Below the pieces are notes generated by a model. That model was not told the origin of the DNA. It ran no database searches and was given only the letters and a program-made list of their open reading frames with translations. From a virus, in IMG/VR virus record IMGVR_UViG_3300023174_000317, positions 1 through 41,134 of that record: a stretch of 41,134 nt of DNA, one strand, 5' to 3'. A program made the translations under genes and the position numbers. Of the stretch, positions 1-7,628 are shown piece after piece (position 1 is the stretch's first letter; every line of letters begins with the position of its first letter).

Positions 1-127
1 AATGGGGTGGTGGCACTATCGCATATTTTTTTTTATAGTATAAGCGTTGTAGCCTAATGTATGATTGTTGGTGGAGGTTGTTATGTTGGAGCGTGTTGAT
101 GAGGTTGACCGTTTGTTGTTGCGTGAG
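1..127. repeat. Terminal direct repeat, left copy
   Basis: These 127 bases are identical to the last 127 bases of the window (41008-41134). The repeat runs through the first promoter into the first gene without a break, so the sequence is a closed circle, or a circularly permuted molecule, of 41,007 bp. The length of 127 equals a common maximum assembler k-mer, so the duplication is more likely an assembly overlap than a physical phage terminal repeat. Confidence 0.95.
11..39 (+). promoter_or_regulatory. Predicted promoter of the rightward (late) block
   Basis: A good -10 hexamer, TATAGT, lies at 34-39 after a run of T. A weak -35-like TGGCAC lies at 11-16 with a 17-bp spacer. Transcription would start near 46, giving a leader of about 37 nt with a GGAGG ribosome site at 73-77 before the first ATG at 83. 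Two LexA-type operators lie immediately upstream across the circle junction (40960-41008). Confidence 0.55.
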
Positions 128-592
128 TATGGTCGTAAGTCGCCTCGTGAGTTGGAGGTGTTGACGGGTGTGCCTGCGTTGGAGGTGGCGCAGCGGTTGG
201 AGCGTTTGTTGGGGGAGCGTAATTTTTTGTCTGAGGATGCGGCGATTCGTGTTCTTCTTTTCCGACTTGATGCGATGGTGGCTGAGGTTGAGTCGCGGTT
301 GGTGGATGTGTCTGACCGTAATATTGGTGCGGTGGTGAATGCGGCTGCTGGTGCGATTGGTCGTCAGTTGCGGGTGTTGTCTGATTTGCGGGATAGGTCT
401 GTGGTGGATTTGGACCGTGTGCAGGGTTTGTATGCGCGTGAGTTGGTGCGTATTGTGGAGTTGTCTTTTGAGCGTTTGTTGGGTAGGTTGGAGGAGCGGT
501 TTCCTGGTGTGTCTGGGGATGAGTTGCGGTTGGAGTTTGAGTCTGTGATTGTGCAGGTTGCTTCTGAGTTTGATGAGGGTTTGGATGTTTGA
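83..592 (+). CDS. Probable terminase small subunit
   Basis: This 169-residue protein is probably the small terminase subunit that recognises phage DNA and presents it to the large subunit for packaging. The N-terminal 45 residues look like a helix-turn-helix (SPRELEVLTGVP region) and the rest is highly charged and helical, as in TerS oligomerisation regions. The ATG at 83 is chosen because GGAGG stands 5 nt upstream; an in-frame TTG at 65 lacks a ribosome site. It is the first gene of the rightward block and overlaps the TerL start by 8 nt. The assignment rests on position, size and the HTH rather than a diagnostic motif. Confidence 0.65.
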   Translation: MLERVDEVDRLLLREYGRKSPRELEVLTGVPALEVAQRLERLLGERNFLSEDAAIRVLLFRLDAMVAEVESRLVDVSDRNIGAVVNAAAGAIGRQLRVLSDLRDRSVVDLDRVQGLYARELVRIVELSFERLLGRLEERFPGVSGDELRLEFESVIVQVASEFDEGLDV

Positions 593-2138
593 TGGGATTG
601 CGGTGTTGGCTGTTGCTGAGATGCAGGCTAGGTCGCAGGCGCGGGTGTATCGGACTGACCCTGAGGCGTGGATGGCTGATATGTTGGGGGTTAGGTTGTG
701 GTCGAAGCAGTCTGAGATTGCGGAGGCGTTTGTTACGAATCGGCGTTTGGCGGTGAAGTCTGGTAATGGTGTGGGTAAGTCTTCGTTGATGGCTGGTTTG
801 ATTTCGTGGTGGTGTTCTGTGTTTCCTGTGGAGGAAACGTTGGCGATTGTTTCTGCTCCGACTCTTAGTCAGATTGAGAAAGTTATTTTTGCTTATTTGA
901 AAAATAATTTTGCGTCTGCTAAAACTTTGGGTGCTTCGTTGCGTGGGGAAATTTCTGAGGAGTTGACGTGGAAGGTGTTGAATCCTGTTACGGGGAAGAA
1001 AGATTTTTTGGCTTTTGGTAAGCGCCCTGCTGACCGTGATATTGTTTCGTCGTTTCAGGGTACTCGTAAACTTCGGACTGGTGTTTTCCTTGATGAGGCG
1101 GGTGGTGTGCCGAGGGAGTTGTTTACTGCTGCGGAGGCGGTGACTACTGGTGAGGAGTCGCGTTTGTTGGCAATTGGTAACCCTGACCGTCGCGGTACAG
1201 AGTTTTATAATATTTTTACTCGTAAAGAAATGATGGATGAGTTTTGGTTGGGAACTATTAGTGTTTTTGATTTGCCAACTTTTACAGGTGAGAAAGTTTA
1301 TTCTGACCCAAAGCAGGAGGATGTGTTTCAACGGTCTTTGACTTCTGTGGATTGGGTTGACCATAAACGTCGTGTGTGGGGTGAGGGTGATGCTCGCTGG
1401 TTGGCTAAAGTTTTGGGTGAGTTTCCTGCAGAAACGGATAACACTTTTTTTGGGCAGGCTGCTATTGATTTGGGTGTGGATAAGGTTGTGGTTGATGATG
1501 CTTCGGTGAAGCCTGTGTTGGGTGTGGATGTTGCCAGGTTTGGTGATGATGAGTCTGTTATTTATATGAACCGTGGTGGGCGTGTTCGTGTGGCTGATGT
1601 GTGGGGAAAGGTGGATACTGTTGTGTCTGCTCGTCGCATTCACCAGTTTGCTATGTCGGTTGATGCGGCTGAGGTTCGGGTGGATGCTTCAGGTATTGGT
1701 GGGGCTGTGTTTGATATGTTGGATTCGTTGGAGGAGTTTGTTGAGAAACGTTATGTGTTGATTGGTATTGATGGTGCGGCGAGGTCGCCTGACCCTGCAC
1801 AGTGGGCGAATGCTCGTGCATATAACCATGATTCGTTGCGGAAGCAGTTGATGGATGGGAAACTGGATATTGATTTTGATGATGTGGAGTTGCGTGACCA
1901 GTTGTTGATGGTGACGTATCGGTTTAATAGTCGTGGTGCTGTGCAGATTACTCCGAAGGATGAGTTGCGTGGTGTGATGGGTGGTTCGCCTGACCGTTTG
2001 GATGCGTGTATTTATGCGGTTACTGATTTGGCTTGGTCGTTGCCAAGTGAGGATGGGTTGGTTGCTGGGGATAGGGTGACGTTTGACCCTGCCGAGTTGT
2101 TGGATGTTTCTGTTAATGGTGCAGGTATGCCGTGGTAA
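585..2138 (+). CDS. Terminase large subunit
   Basis: This 517-residue protein is the packaging motor: an N-terminal ATPase and a C-terminal RNase H-like nuclease that cuts the concatemer and pumps DNA through the portal. Walker A is SGNGVGKS at about residues 59-66 and Walker B is FLDEA near 170. Nuclease acidic residues appear in GVDVARFGDD, VDASGIGG and SPDRLDA. The ATG at 585 lies inside the end of the previous gene, with GAGGG upstream, consistent with translational coupling; a longer TTG start at 549 is less likely. The gene is strongly G/T-rich, like its upstream neighbour. Confidence 0.93.
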   Translation: MFDGIAVLAVAEMQARSQARVYRTDPEAWMADMLGVRLWSKQSEIAEAFVTNRRLAVKSGNGVGKSSLMAGLISWWCSVFPVEETLAIVSAPTLSQIEKVIFAYLKNNFASAKTLGASLRGEISEELTWKVLNPVTGKKDFLAFGKRPADRDIVSSFQGTRKLRTGVFLDEAGGVPRELFTAAEAVTTGEESRLLAIGNPDRRGTEFYNIFTRKEMMDEFWLGTISVFDLPTFTGEKVYSDPKQEDVFQRSLTSVDWVDHKRRVWGEGDARWLAKVLGEFPAETDNTFFGQAAIDLGVDKVVVDDASVKPVLGVDVARFGDDESVIYMNRGGRVRVADVWGKVDTVVSARRIHQFAMSVDAAEVRVDASGIGGAVFDMLDSLEEFVEKRYVLIGIDGAARSPDPAQWANARAYNHDSLRKQLMDGKLDIDFDDVELRDQLLMVTYRFNSRGAVQITPKDELRGVMGGSPDRLDACIYAVTDLAWSLPSEDGLVAGDRVTFDPAELLDVSVNGAGMPW

Positions 2139-2143
2139 TGCTG

Positions 2144-2152
2144 TGATAAAGT
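2144..2152 (+). promoter_or_regulatory. Extended -10 promoter before portal gene
   Basis: TG (2144-2145), one base, then TAAAGT (2147-2152) stands 7 nt before the portal ATG at 2160. The expected start of transcription falls at or next to the ATG and no Shine-Dalgarno site is visible, so a leaderless transcript is inferred. Confidence 0.5.
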
Positions 2153-2159
2153 TGTAGGT

Positions 2160-3647
2160 ATGGCTAAAGAAAAGATTGAAGACGTACAGCAGAAGCAGCA
2201 GATAGAGGCGCTTGAAAGTGCGTTGACGGAGATTCGTGACCGTCATCAGACTACAGAGTTTCAGTTGCAGGAGCGTATGGTTGAACTTGACCGCATTATG
2301 GGTGGTCAAGATAACTGGATTCCTATTTTGTCGTATGGTGATGAGGGTCCAAGTATTGAACAGTTAGTTACACGGTCTAAACAAATTCGTGTTGCAGCAA
2401 CGTTGAACCCGCATGTGAAGCGTGGTATTAAGTTGCGTTCTTCTTATGTGTGGTCTGACCAGATTGACTATTCAGGTATTCCTGGTATGGGTGAACCTGC
2501 TGGTCGTGGGCAGGCTAATGTTGGTGCGCGTATTGATGACCCCATTAATCAGCGTTACATGTTTAGTGCATTGGCTCGTGAAGAACGTGAAATGTCTTTG
2601 TACACTGATGGCGGTTTTTTGTTGATTGGTGATGAAACAGATAAAACGTTGCGCCCCATGCCTATCAGTCAAATTAGTGGTATGTATACGAATGATGATG
2701 ACCCATCTGAGGTGTGGGCTTATCGTCGTTTGTGGTATACGGATGGTGGTTTGACACCTAATGTTGAATGGATTTTTACGGACTTGTTTAAGAGCAAGGC
2801 TACTAATTCAATTAATTATAATGGTGTGTCTGAGCGTGTGAATCGTCGCAAAACTTTGATTGATGGTTGGGTTAACACTCAACCTGGTTGGACTTTAGGT
2901 TTCCCTGATGCCGGATGTATTTTGGAATGGGCAAGGATTTATTCGGAGTTTATCAAGTCGGGTAAAATGATGACTGATGCGATGGCTCGTATTTGGGCTG
3001 TTGCAAAAGCACAGTCTGGTACGGGCGCAACACAGGTTGCGGCAAAGATTGCTGGCGGTACAGGTTTTGGTAACACTGCTGTTGGTAATGAACTTGCACC
3101 GTTATCTACTGCTGGTAAGGCTTACGATTTTGATGCTGGTCGCGCACTGATTTCTATTGTCGCAACAGGTATTGAAGTTTCCGTTATTCATTTGACTGCC
3201 GACCCTGGTGCTTCAGGTTCATCATATGGTTCTGCCGCAACACTTGACCTTCCAACTAGGCTTGCTGTTGAGGCTCGTCGCCGCTGGCATGAATGGTATG
3301 AGGAGCGTGTGTTGCGTTGGTTGGGTGCCCGTAATCCTCGCGCAAAGTTTCCGCCACTTGTTGATGGTGCAGAGTTGTATCGTAAGACTCAGGCTATTGT
3401 TTTGAAATGGCAGACTGGTTTGTACACACCCGACCAGGTTAAGAATGAGTTGCAGTTGTTGTTAGGTGACCCGATGCCATCTGAAATTCCTGATGGTGTA
3501 ATGATTCCTAATAATGAGTATTCTGTTGGTCGTAACGATATTGACCCAATGGCGGCTATGGTTGCTTCACCAGACCAGGGGCAATCTAACGGTACTGGTT
3601 CGATGGATGGTTTGGGTATGGATTTGAGGAACGATACGATTCAATAG
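2160..3647 (+). CDS. Portal protein
   Basis: This 495-residue protein sits directly after TerL and before the prohead protease, the portal's canonical place. It would form the dodecameric ring through which DNA enters and leaves the capsid. The N-terminal 45 residues are a charged, probably coiled region (many K, E and Q), followed by a mixed alpha/beta body with several Trp-rich stretches and a C-terminal tail rich in Gly, Met and Asp. The length fits portals of siphophages. The start has no ribosome site but lies 7 nt after an extended -10 element. The assignment is from synteny and overall character; no single short motif is decisive. Confidence 0.82.
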   Translation: MAKEKIEDVQQKQQIEALESALTEIRDRHQTTEFQLQERMVELDRIMGGQDNWIPILSYGDEGPSIEQLVTRSKQIRVAATLNPHVKRGIKLRSSYVWSDQIDYSGIPGMGEPAGRGQANVGARIDDPINQRYMFSALAREEREMSLYTDGGFLLIGDETDKTLRPMPISQISGMYTNDDDPSEVWAYRRLWYTDGGLTPNVEWIFTDLFKSKATNSINYNGVSERVNRRKTLIDGWVNTQPGWTLGFPDAGCILEWARIYSEFIKSGKMMTDAMARIWAVAKAQSGTGATQVAAKIAGGTGFGNTAVGNELAPLSTAGKAYDFDAGRALISIVATGIEVSVIHLTADPGASGSSYGSAATLDLPTRLAVEARRRWHEWYEERVLRWLGARNPRAKFPPLVDGAELYRKTQAIVLKWQTGLYTPDQVKNELQLLLGDPMPSEIPDGVMIPNNEYSVGRNDIDPMAAMVASPDQGQSNGTGSMDGLGMDLRNDTIQ

Positions 3648-3652
3648 TTTTG

Positions 3653-3661
3653 TGATAACAT
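3653..3661 (+). promoter_or_regulatory. Extended -10 promoter before prohead protease
   Basis: TG (3653-3654), A, then TAACAT (3656-3661) lies 8 nt before the ATG at 3670. No Shine-Dalgarno site stands between. The arrangement matches the element before the portal gene and implies a leaderless or nearly leaderless message. Confidence 0.5.
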
Positions 3662-3669
3662 TGTGTAGT

Positions 3670-4587
3670 ATGAATACAAAACTTTTGACTGAGGCTTCTG
3701 CCTCTACGCTTACTCGCAACGGGAAACGTTGGAAGGGTGTTTTGGCTGTACCTGGTCAAGGTTCTTCAGGTTTTTATTCCGAATCTGTGTTGAAAGAGTT
3801 TGGTCCTAACGCAATCGCCGCTGGTGCTAAAGCGTTCATTGACCATGACACAGTTCGTTCACCAAAAGATATGATTGGTGTTTACCCTGACGGTGCTGTT
3901 TGGGATGAAGAACTTGGCGCATTGGTTGGTGAGTTGGAAGTTTTCCCTCACTGGCAAGAATTTGTTGAAGCGGTTGGTCCTCACGCTGGTTTATCCATTT
4001 ACATGATGGGTGAAACAGATGCCGACGGTAATGTTACCGCACTACTTCCTGACCGAATGAATGGTGTTGACCTGGTTTCATATCCTGGTCTTGTTGGTTC
4101 AGGTTTGGTTGAAAAATTGTACGAGTCAGCGAAGGCTGCGCTTGCTACTGAGGATTCTGACATGGATGTTCAGGATGCCGATACCGTTAACACGGAAGGA
4201 ATAAACATGGAAAAGGAAGAACTCCTTACCATCCTTGAAGGTTTTAAGGCTGAAATCACTGCTGCAGTGATTGAGTCAGTTAAGCCTGTTGAGGAAGAAA
4301 TTTCTGCCGAAGAAGAAACTGAGGAACTCGCTGATATGGCGGCTGTTGCTGAAGTTGCTGTTGAGGCGGGTATTCCTGCTGAACTTCGTGCGGAGATTTA
4401 CGAGGCTGCTAAGGTTATGTCGCATGTTGATGCGCTTGCTTTGGTTGAGTCGCGTAAGAACACGGTGGATGCAATCCGCAAGGCCGTGTCTGAAAGCGCA
4501 AAGGCTGAGGCTTTGGCTCCTGCTGGGCGCGTTGTTGAAGCGGGAACCGCTCGCTTTGACCTTACTCAGATTGCAAAGGTTAAGTAA
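3670..4587 (+). CDS. Prohead protease fused to scaffold domain
   Basis: This 305-residue protein combines a prohead maturation protease with a C-terminal scaffolding region. The protease part (about residues 1-160) carries the usual His (AFIDHD, H59) and Ser (AGLSIY, S109) of the HK97-type serine protease family. After a short linker the C-terminal part is Glu/Ala-rich and helical, typical of scaffolds digested during maturation. The ATG at 3670 is preferred over an upstream in-frame GTG at 3652, which lies within the promoter element. A strong internal ribosome site drives a nested scaffold product from 4207. The stop overlaps the next ATG by one base. Confidence 0.85.
   Translation: MNTKLLTEASASTLTRNGKRWKGVLAVPGQGSSGFYSESVLKEFGPNAIAAGAKAFIDHDTVRSPKDMIGVYPDGAVWDEELGALVGELEVFPHWQEFVEAVGPHAGLSIYMMGETDADGNVTALLPDRMNGVDLVSYPGLVGSGLVEKLYESAKAALATEDSDMDVQDADTVNTEGINMEKEELLTILEGFKAEITAAVIESVKPVEEEISAEEETEELADMAAVAEVAVEAGIPAELRAEIYEAAKVMSHVDALALVESRKNTVDAIRKAVSESAKAEALAPAGRVVEAGTARFDLTQIAKVK
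4207..4587 (+). CDS. Nested internal start: free scaffold protein
   Basis: An in-frame ATG at 4207 is preceded by GGAAGGA (4194-4200) at a 6-nt spacing, one of the best ribosome sites in the window, while the full gene's own start has none. It would give a 126-residue protein consisting only of the Glu/Ala-rich C-terminal scaffold. Nested scaffold genes inside protease genes are established for phage lambda (C/Nu3). Here the evidence is the ribosome site and its placement at the domain boundary; expression is inferred. Confidence 0.65.
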   Translation: MEKEELLTILEGFKAEITAAVIESVKPVEEEISAEEETEELADMAAVAEVAVEAGIPAELRAEIYEAAKVMSHVDALALVESRKNTVDAIRKAVSESAKAEALAPAGRVVEAGTARFDLTQIAKVK

Positions 4588-4964
4588 TGGCTAAAAATGA
4601 GATTTACCTTGATGGCGAAGCCATCCCCTACAAAGTTAACTCTGCTGTAAAGTCGGGAATGTTCGTTGTTCTCGGTGGAACTGCTGGTGCAACTGGTGCT
4701 GCAGCAACAGGAATTATTGGTGTTGCAGAAACAGATGCTGTTATTGGAGAAGATGGCAACTACTACGCTACTCTTCGCCACGTTGGTGTCTTCACTGGAA
4801 CTACTGCTGCAGCAACATCGCCTGGTACAGCAGTGTACCTTGCATCGGCTGCAACATATGGTACAGCACTTTCTACCACGTCTACTTCCAACTACTTCGT
4901 TGGGTACGCTATCGCCACAAAGGGCGCTACCGCAGGTAACGCTCTTGTACGAGTCAACAACTAA
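4587..4964 (+). CDS. Capsid decoration protein (DUF2190-like)
   Basis: This 125-residue, Gly/Ala/Thr-rich beta protein lies between the scaffold and the major capsid gene. Phrases such as IPYKVNSAVKSGMFVVL, GVAETDA and NYYATLRHVGVFTG resemble the DUF2190 family of small capsid decoration proteins, which bind the outside of the shell and stabilise it. Its ATG overlaps the preceding stop (TAATG), so translation is coupled to the scaffold, giving the high dose a capsid component needs. Confidence 0.72.
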   Translation: MAKNEIYLDGEAIPYKVNSAVKSGMFVVLGGTAGATGAAATGIIGVAETDAVIGEDGNYYATLRHVGVFTGTTAAATSPGTAVYLASAATYGTALSTTSTSNYFVGYAIATKGATAGNALVRVNN

Positions 4965-4970
4965 GGAATA

Positions 4971-6116
4971 ATGATGACTGACCGTAAACTTATGATTGAA
5001 AACGCGATTGAGGATATTAATCGCACCGCCACTGAACGTCAGGTAGAAGCAGGTCGCCTTTACTTGGGTGCGCTTCAGGGTGACCAAAAGGCTAAGCATG
5101 CCCTCATTGAAGGTATCTCCACATCGGACATTCCCGCACTGCTTGCTCCCGCCATCAACGTTCAGTTCCTCGCCAACTATGCTGCACAGCCTGTTGTTTG
5201 GAACGAAATTGCTGAAACCGTAATTGATGCACCTCGCTTTGGTGCTGTTGAATTTGGTGGTTTTGACTTTGATGTTGAGGCACTCAAGGGTGTTCACGAT
5301 GGTGACCAGTACGTTGGTGCTGGACTTCCTGGTGTTGGTGAACTTGCCGAGTACCCCGCTCTCAGTTTTAGCACTGAGCAGTTGAATGCCGACCTTCGCA
5401 AGAATGGTGTTCGACTTCGCATTTCATGGGAAGCCATTATGAACAGTGGAAACATTGACATCATTGGTCGTGCCACTGAAGCGTTTGCTCGTTATGCTGC
5501 TGAGCAGGAAGATATTGCTCTTGCTAAGGAGTTTGTTGGAACAACTGGAACTATCAACGCTTCGTTTGTTGAGGCTAATGATGGAACTAACGCTAACCCT
5601 GCGCTTACGCTTGAGTCACTTGAGAAGGTTATTGCTCAGGCTGCACGTATTGATGTTGGAACTGGTCGTCACGTCAATGCTCGTTCGTTCCGTCTGGTTA
5701 CTACTTCTGGACTTGCACAGACTGCTCGCCGTATCCTCTCTACAACTGAGGTTCGCCGCACACAGGGTGACAACGTTCTCATTCAGTCGCCTGCTCTTGG
5801 AAACGTGAACTACACGAACTTCTGGGCGCTTGATGCAGTTGGTTCGTACACAACTCCTGGTGCAACCGATGACTACTGGTTCATTGTTCCTCAAGGAACT
5901 TCGCGCCCAGCATTTGCTGAGGTCTTCCTTGCTGGTTACCGTACACCGCTCATCAGCATCAAGGACAGTGGACAGTTCAGCCTTTCAGGTGGGGCTATCC
6001 CCGCTCGTGAAGGTTCGTTTGAACTTGACGATATTCAGGTTCGTGGTCGCCACGTTGTTGGCGCAGCCGCGATTGCCCCGAACATCGTTGTTGCTTCAGA
6101 CGGTACAGGTTCGTAA
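4971..6116 (+). CDS. Major capsid protein
   Basis: This 381-residue protein is the main shell subunit by position (after protease/scaffold and decoration protein, before connectors), size and composition. A helical N-terminal segment (about 1-60) is followed by a mixed alpha/beta body, consistent with the HK97 fold. AAGGA at 4963-4967 serves two adjacent ATGs (4971 and 4974); the second has the better spacing. A strong hairpin terminator follows at 6141-6169, so the head operon appears to end here. Codon choice shifts to more C-ending codons than in neighbouring genes, as expected for a highly expressed protein. Confidence 0.88.
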   Translation: MMTDRKLMIENAIEDINRTATERQVEAGRLYLGALQGDQKAKHALIEGISTSDIPALLAPAINVQFLANYAAQPVVWNEIAETVIDAPRFGAVEFGGFDFDVEALKGVHDGDQYVGAGLPGVGELAEYPALSFSTEQLNADLRKNGVRLRISWEAIMNSGNIDIIGRATEAFARYAAEQEDIALAKEFVGTTGTINASFVEANDGTNANPALTLESLEKVIAQAARIDVGTGRHVNARSFRLVTTSGLAQTARRILSTTEVRRTQGDNVLIQSPALGNVNYTNFWALDAVGSYTTPGATDDYWFIVPQGTSRPAFAEVFLAGYRTPLISIKDSGQFSLSGGAIPAREGSFELDDIQVRGRHVVGAAAIAPNIVVASDGTGS

Positions 6117-6140
6117 TCTAAGTACGCTACCTTAGCGATT

Positions 6141-6169
6141 AACCCTCTACCTTCGGGTGGGGGGTTTTT
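6141..6169 (+). terminator. Rho-independent terminator with TTCG loop
   Basis: AACCCTCTACC, loop TTCG, then GGTGGGGGGTT pair into an 11-bp stem (with G-T pairs) and are followed by TTTTT. It stands 25 nt after the capsid gene stop and should end or reduce transcription of the head genes. Confidence 0.85.
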
Positions 6170-6183
6170 CGTGTATCATTAGG

Positions 6184-6285
6184 TTAGGATAACGCACCAC
6201 TCCCCCGTCACCGTTATCCTAAAGCGGTTGCCTCCTGCCGCAGGTGCGGGGTTGAGGTTCTTTCCCTTTCTACCTCCCCCGCACC
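6184..6285. other. Structured intergenic region with two long inverted repeats
   Basis: The non-coding stretch 6117-6310 holds more than the terminator. TTAGGATAACG (6184-6194) is perfectly inverted at 6212-6222 with a 17-nt loop. GGTGCGGGG (6243-6251) is perfectly inverted at 6277-6285, and a second helix (GAGGT/ACCTC) stacks inside it. A short CCTGC/GCAGG palindrome lies between them. No ORF or ribosome site is seen. It could be a small structured RNA, a processing site or a protein-binding site. Confidence 0.6.
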
Positions 6286-6297
6286 ACTTATATACGA

Positions 6298-6303
6298 TAC
6301 AAT
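6298..6303 (+). promoter_or_regulatory. -10 promoter element before connector genes
   Basis: TACAAT lies 7 nt before the ATG at 6311, preceded by CGA where the other sites have TGn. No ribosome site is visible, so a leaderless transcript restarting after the capsid terminator is inferred. Confidence 0.5.
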
Positions 6304-6310
6304 AGTTTAT

Positions 6311-6739
6311 ATGACTAATACTGGTATTGCCCCTTATGACCCATCTACACCTGTTGGTAGGGTGCGTGTTATTACTGGTGATGTTGTTTATGGCACACCT
6401 TCTGCTGGTTTTGCGGAATATGAAATGTTTTCCGATGAGGAGATTGAGGCATTTCTTGTAGAGTCTGATGACAATATTTTGCGGGCTGCTGGTTTTGGTT
6501 ATTTGGCTTTGTCTGGTCGTGCATCTTTGCAGGCTAAGACTGTTAAAGATTATGATTTGTCTGTTGATTTGAAGGCTGTTGCTGCTGAGTTGCGTAAGCA
6601 GGCTGATGATTTGTTTAAACGTGCTGATGAAAAGGATGGTCGTGATGGAGTGTCCGATGTGTTTGAGTGGACTGCAACGGGGCGGTCCTATACTATTGCC
6701 GAACTTGCAGAGCCTAGAAATTGGCTGTGGTATTTGTAG
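6311..6739 (+). CDS. Head-tail connector (adaptor) protein
   Basis: This 142-residue protein is the first gene after the capsid gene and is probably the adaptor that binds below the portal. It opens with a short extended region, then acidic helices (FSDEEIEAFLVESDDNIL), a central helix pair rich in Ala/Lys, and an aromatic C-terminus, a pattern typical of gp6/gp15-like connectors. The message is probably leaderless. Its stop codon overlaps the next GTG start (TAGTG). Confidence 0.65.
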   Translation: MTNTGIAPYDPSTPVGRVRVITGDVVYGTPSAGFAEYEMFSDEEIEAFLVESDDNILRAAGFGYLALSGRASLQAKTVKDYDLSVDLKAVAAELRKQADDLFKRADEKDGRDGVSDVFEWTATGRSYTIAELAEPRNWLWYL

Positions 6740-7173
6740 TGAGAATTTTTACAAGTTGGGAAGAACAGATAGCGGCAGTAAGTTCACTGTCCGATTTTCA
6801 GAATGCGACCATCACAGTCACAGACCCTTCTTTGCTGACAAAGACTTATAGTTATGATAATAATTCTTATACCGTTACTGGTGATGGTGTAGTTTATTCT
6901 GGTCAGGCACGTATTCAACCTCAGCGTGGTGCGCGTAGTGAAGAGTTTATGGTTGCTGACCCGTCTGCGGTTAAAAGTATTTTGGTTCAGATTCCTTCTT
7001 TTGAAACTGATTTGATTAGGCGTGGTTTTCAGGTTCAGGTTACTGATGGTGGGCGTAATCCTAGTTTGGTTGATTATTTGTTTACTGTTGTTGCTGACGT
7101 TAATTCTTCACATATGGCTTCACACACTTTTGAGTGTGTTGTTGATGTTGAGCAGAAACCTAACTGGGATTAA
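6739..7173 (+). CDS. Probable head-tail completion (stopper) protein
   Basis: This 144-residue, beta-rich protein lies between the adaptor and the tail completion gene, where siphophages encode the head-completion stopper. The GTG at 6739 is chosen because it overlaps the previous stop by one base (TAGTG); upstream in-frame TTG/GTG codons lie inside the previous gene. Ribosome site evidence is weak, so coupling is assumed. No distinctive motif is seen. Confidence 0.55.
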   Translation: MRIFTSWEEQIAAVSSLSDFQNATITVTDPSLLTKTYSYDNNSYTVTGDGVVYSGQARIQPQRGARSEEFMVADPSAVKSILVQIPSFETDLIRRGFQVQVTDGGRNPSLVDYLFTVVADVNSSHMASHTFECVVDVEQKPNWD

Positions 7174-7175
7174 TT

Positions 7176-7628
7176 ATGCCCTCTAAAACTTTTAACATTA
7201 ATCAGTTTGAAAACTGGGCTAATCGTAATGTTGATGAGATTCAAAAAGTTGCTGAAAGTATTGTTCAAGATGCAATCGTTGATGGCGCTTCTGTTATGCG
7301 CGAACATATTATGACTCGTGGTACAAATAAAGATTGGAAAAGTTTTTGGCCTTCACGTGCGCAAGGTCGTAAGTCGCGTTCTACTCAAGCACGTTTTGAT
7401 ACTGGTGAAATGCGTGATGCTGTTGATTCACAAATTTTACGTTCTTCACGTTCTTTTGTTGCTGGAGAGTTTGGTTGGATTAATAAAGAGGAAGACTATT
7501 TTCTTTATCAAGAAAAAGGCTTTATACATCGTAATGGTGCAGTTATTCCTGCAATGAATGCTTTACGTGATGCATTTACTTATACTGTAAATAGAGTTGA
7601 AAGTAAACTGAGGGGTGCATTTAAATAA
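7176..7628 (+). CDS. Tail completion / HK97 gp10-like protein
   Basis: This 150-residue protein starts with a long amphipathic helix (residues about 5-45), then a basic segment (SRAQGRKSRSTQARFDTG) and an FLYQEKGF motif. The layout is typical of HK97 gp10-like tail completion proteins that join the tail tube to the head. It begins 2 nt after the previous stop and its own stop overlaps the next ATG (TAATG). Confidence 0.65.
   Translation: MPSKTFNINQFENWANRNVDEIQKVAESIVQDAIVDGASVMREHIMTRGTNKDWKSFWPSRAQGRKSRSTQARFDTGEMRDAVDSQILRSSRSFVAGEFGWINKEEDYFLYQEKGFIHRNGAVIPAMNALRDAFTYTVNRVESKLRGAFK

Noticed and set aside
81-1643. A 520-residue open frame on the minus strand opposite the TerS/TerL genes
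   Set aside because: Its translation is low-complexity (Thr, His, Pro, Gln, Asn) and is simply the complement of strongly G/T-rich coding sequence with clear terminase motifs. It has no ribosome site or protein-like domains.
1689-2309. A 206-residue minus-strand frame over TerL and portal
   Set aside because: Shadow of coding sequence; composition unlike a real protein and no start signal.
585-3647. Short plus-strand frames in shifted phase within terminase and portal genes (for example 1573-1761 and 2422-2625)
   Set aside because: They are out-of-frame shadows with hydrophobic low-complexity translations and no initiation signals.
4566-5297. A 243-residue minus-strand frame over the decoration and capsid genes
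   Set aside because: Low-complexity Cys/Ser-rich translation, and it lies opposite two well supported structural genes in codon-phase shadow.
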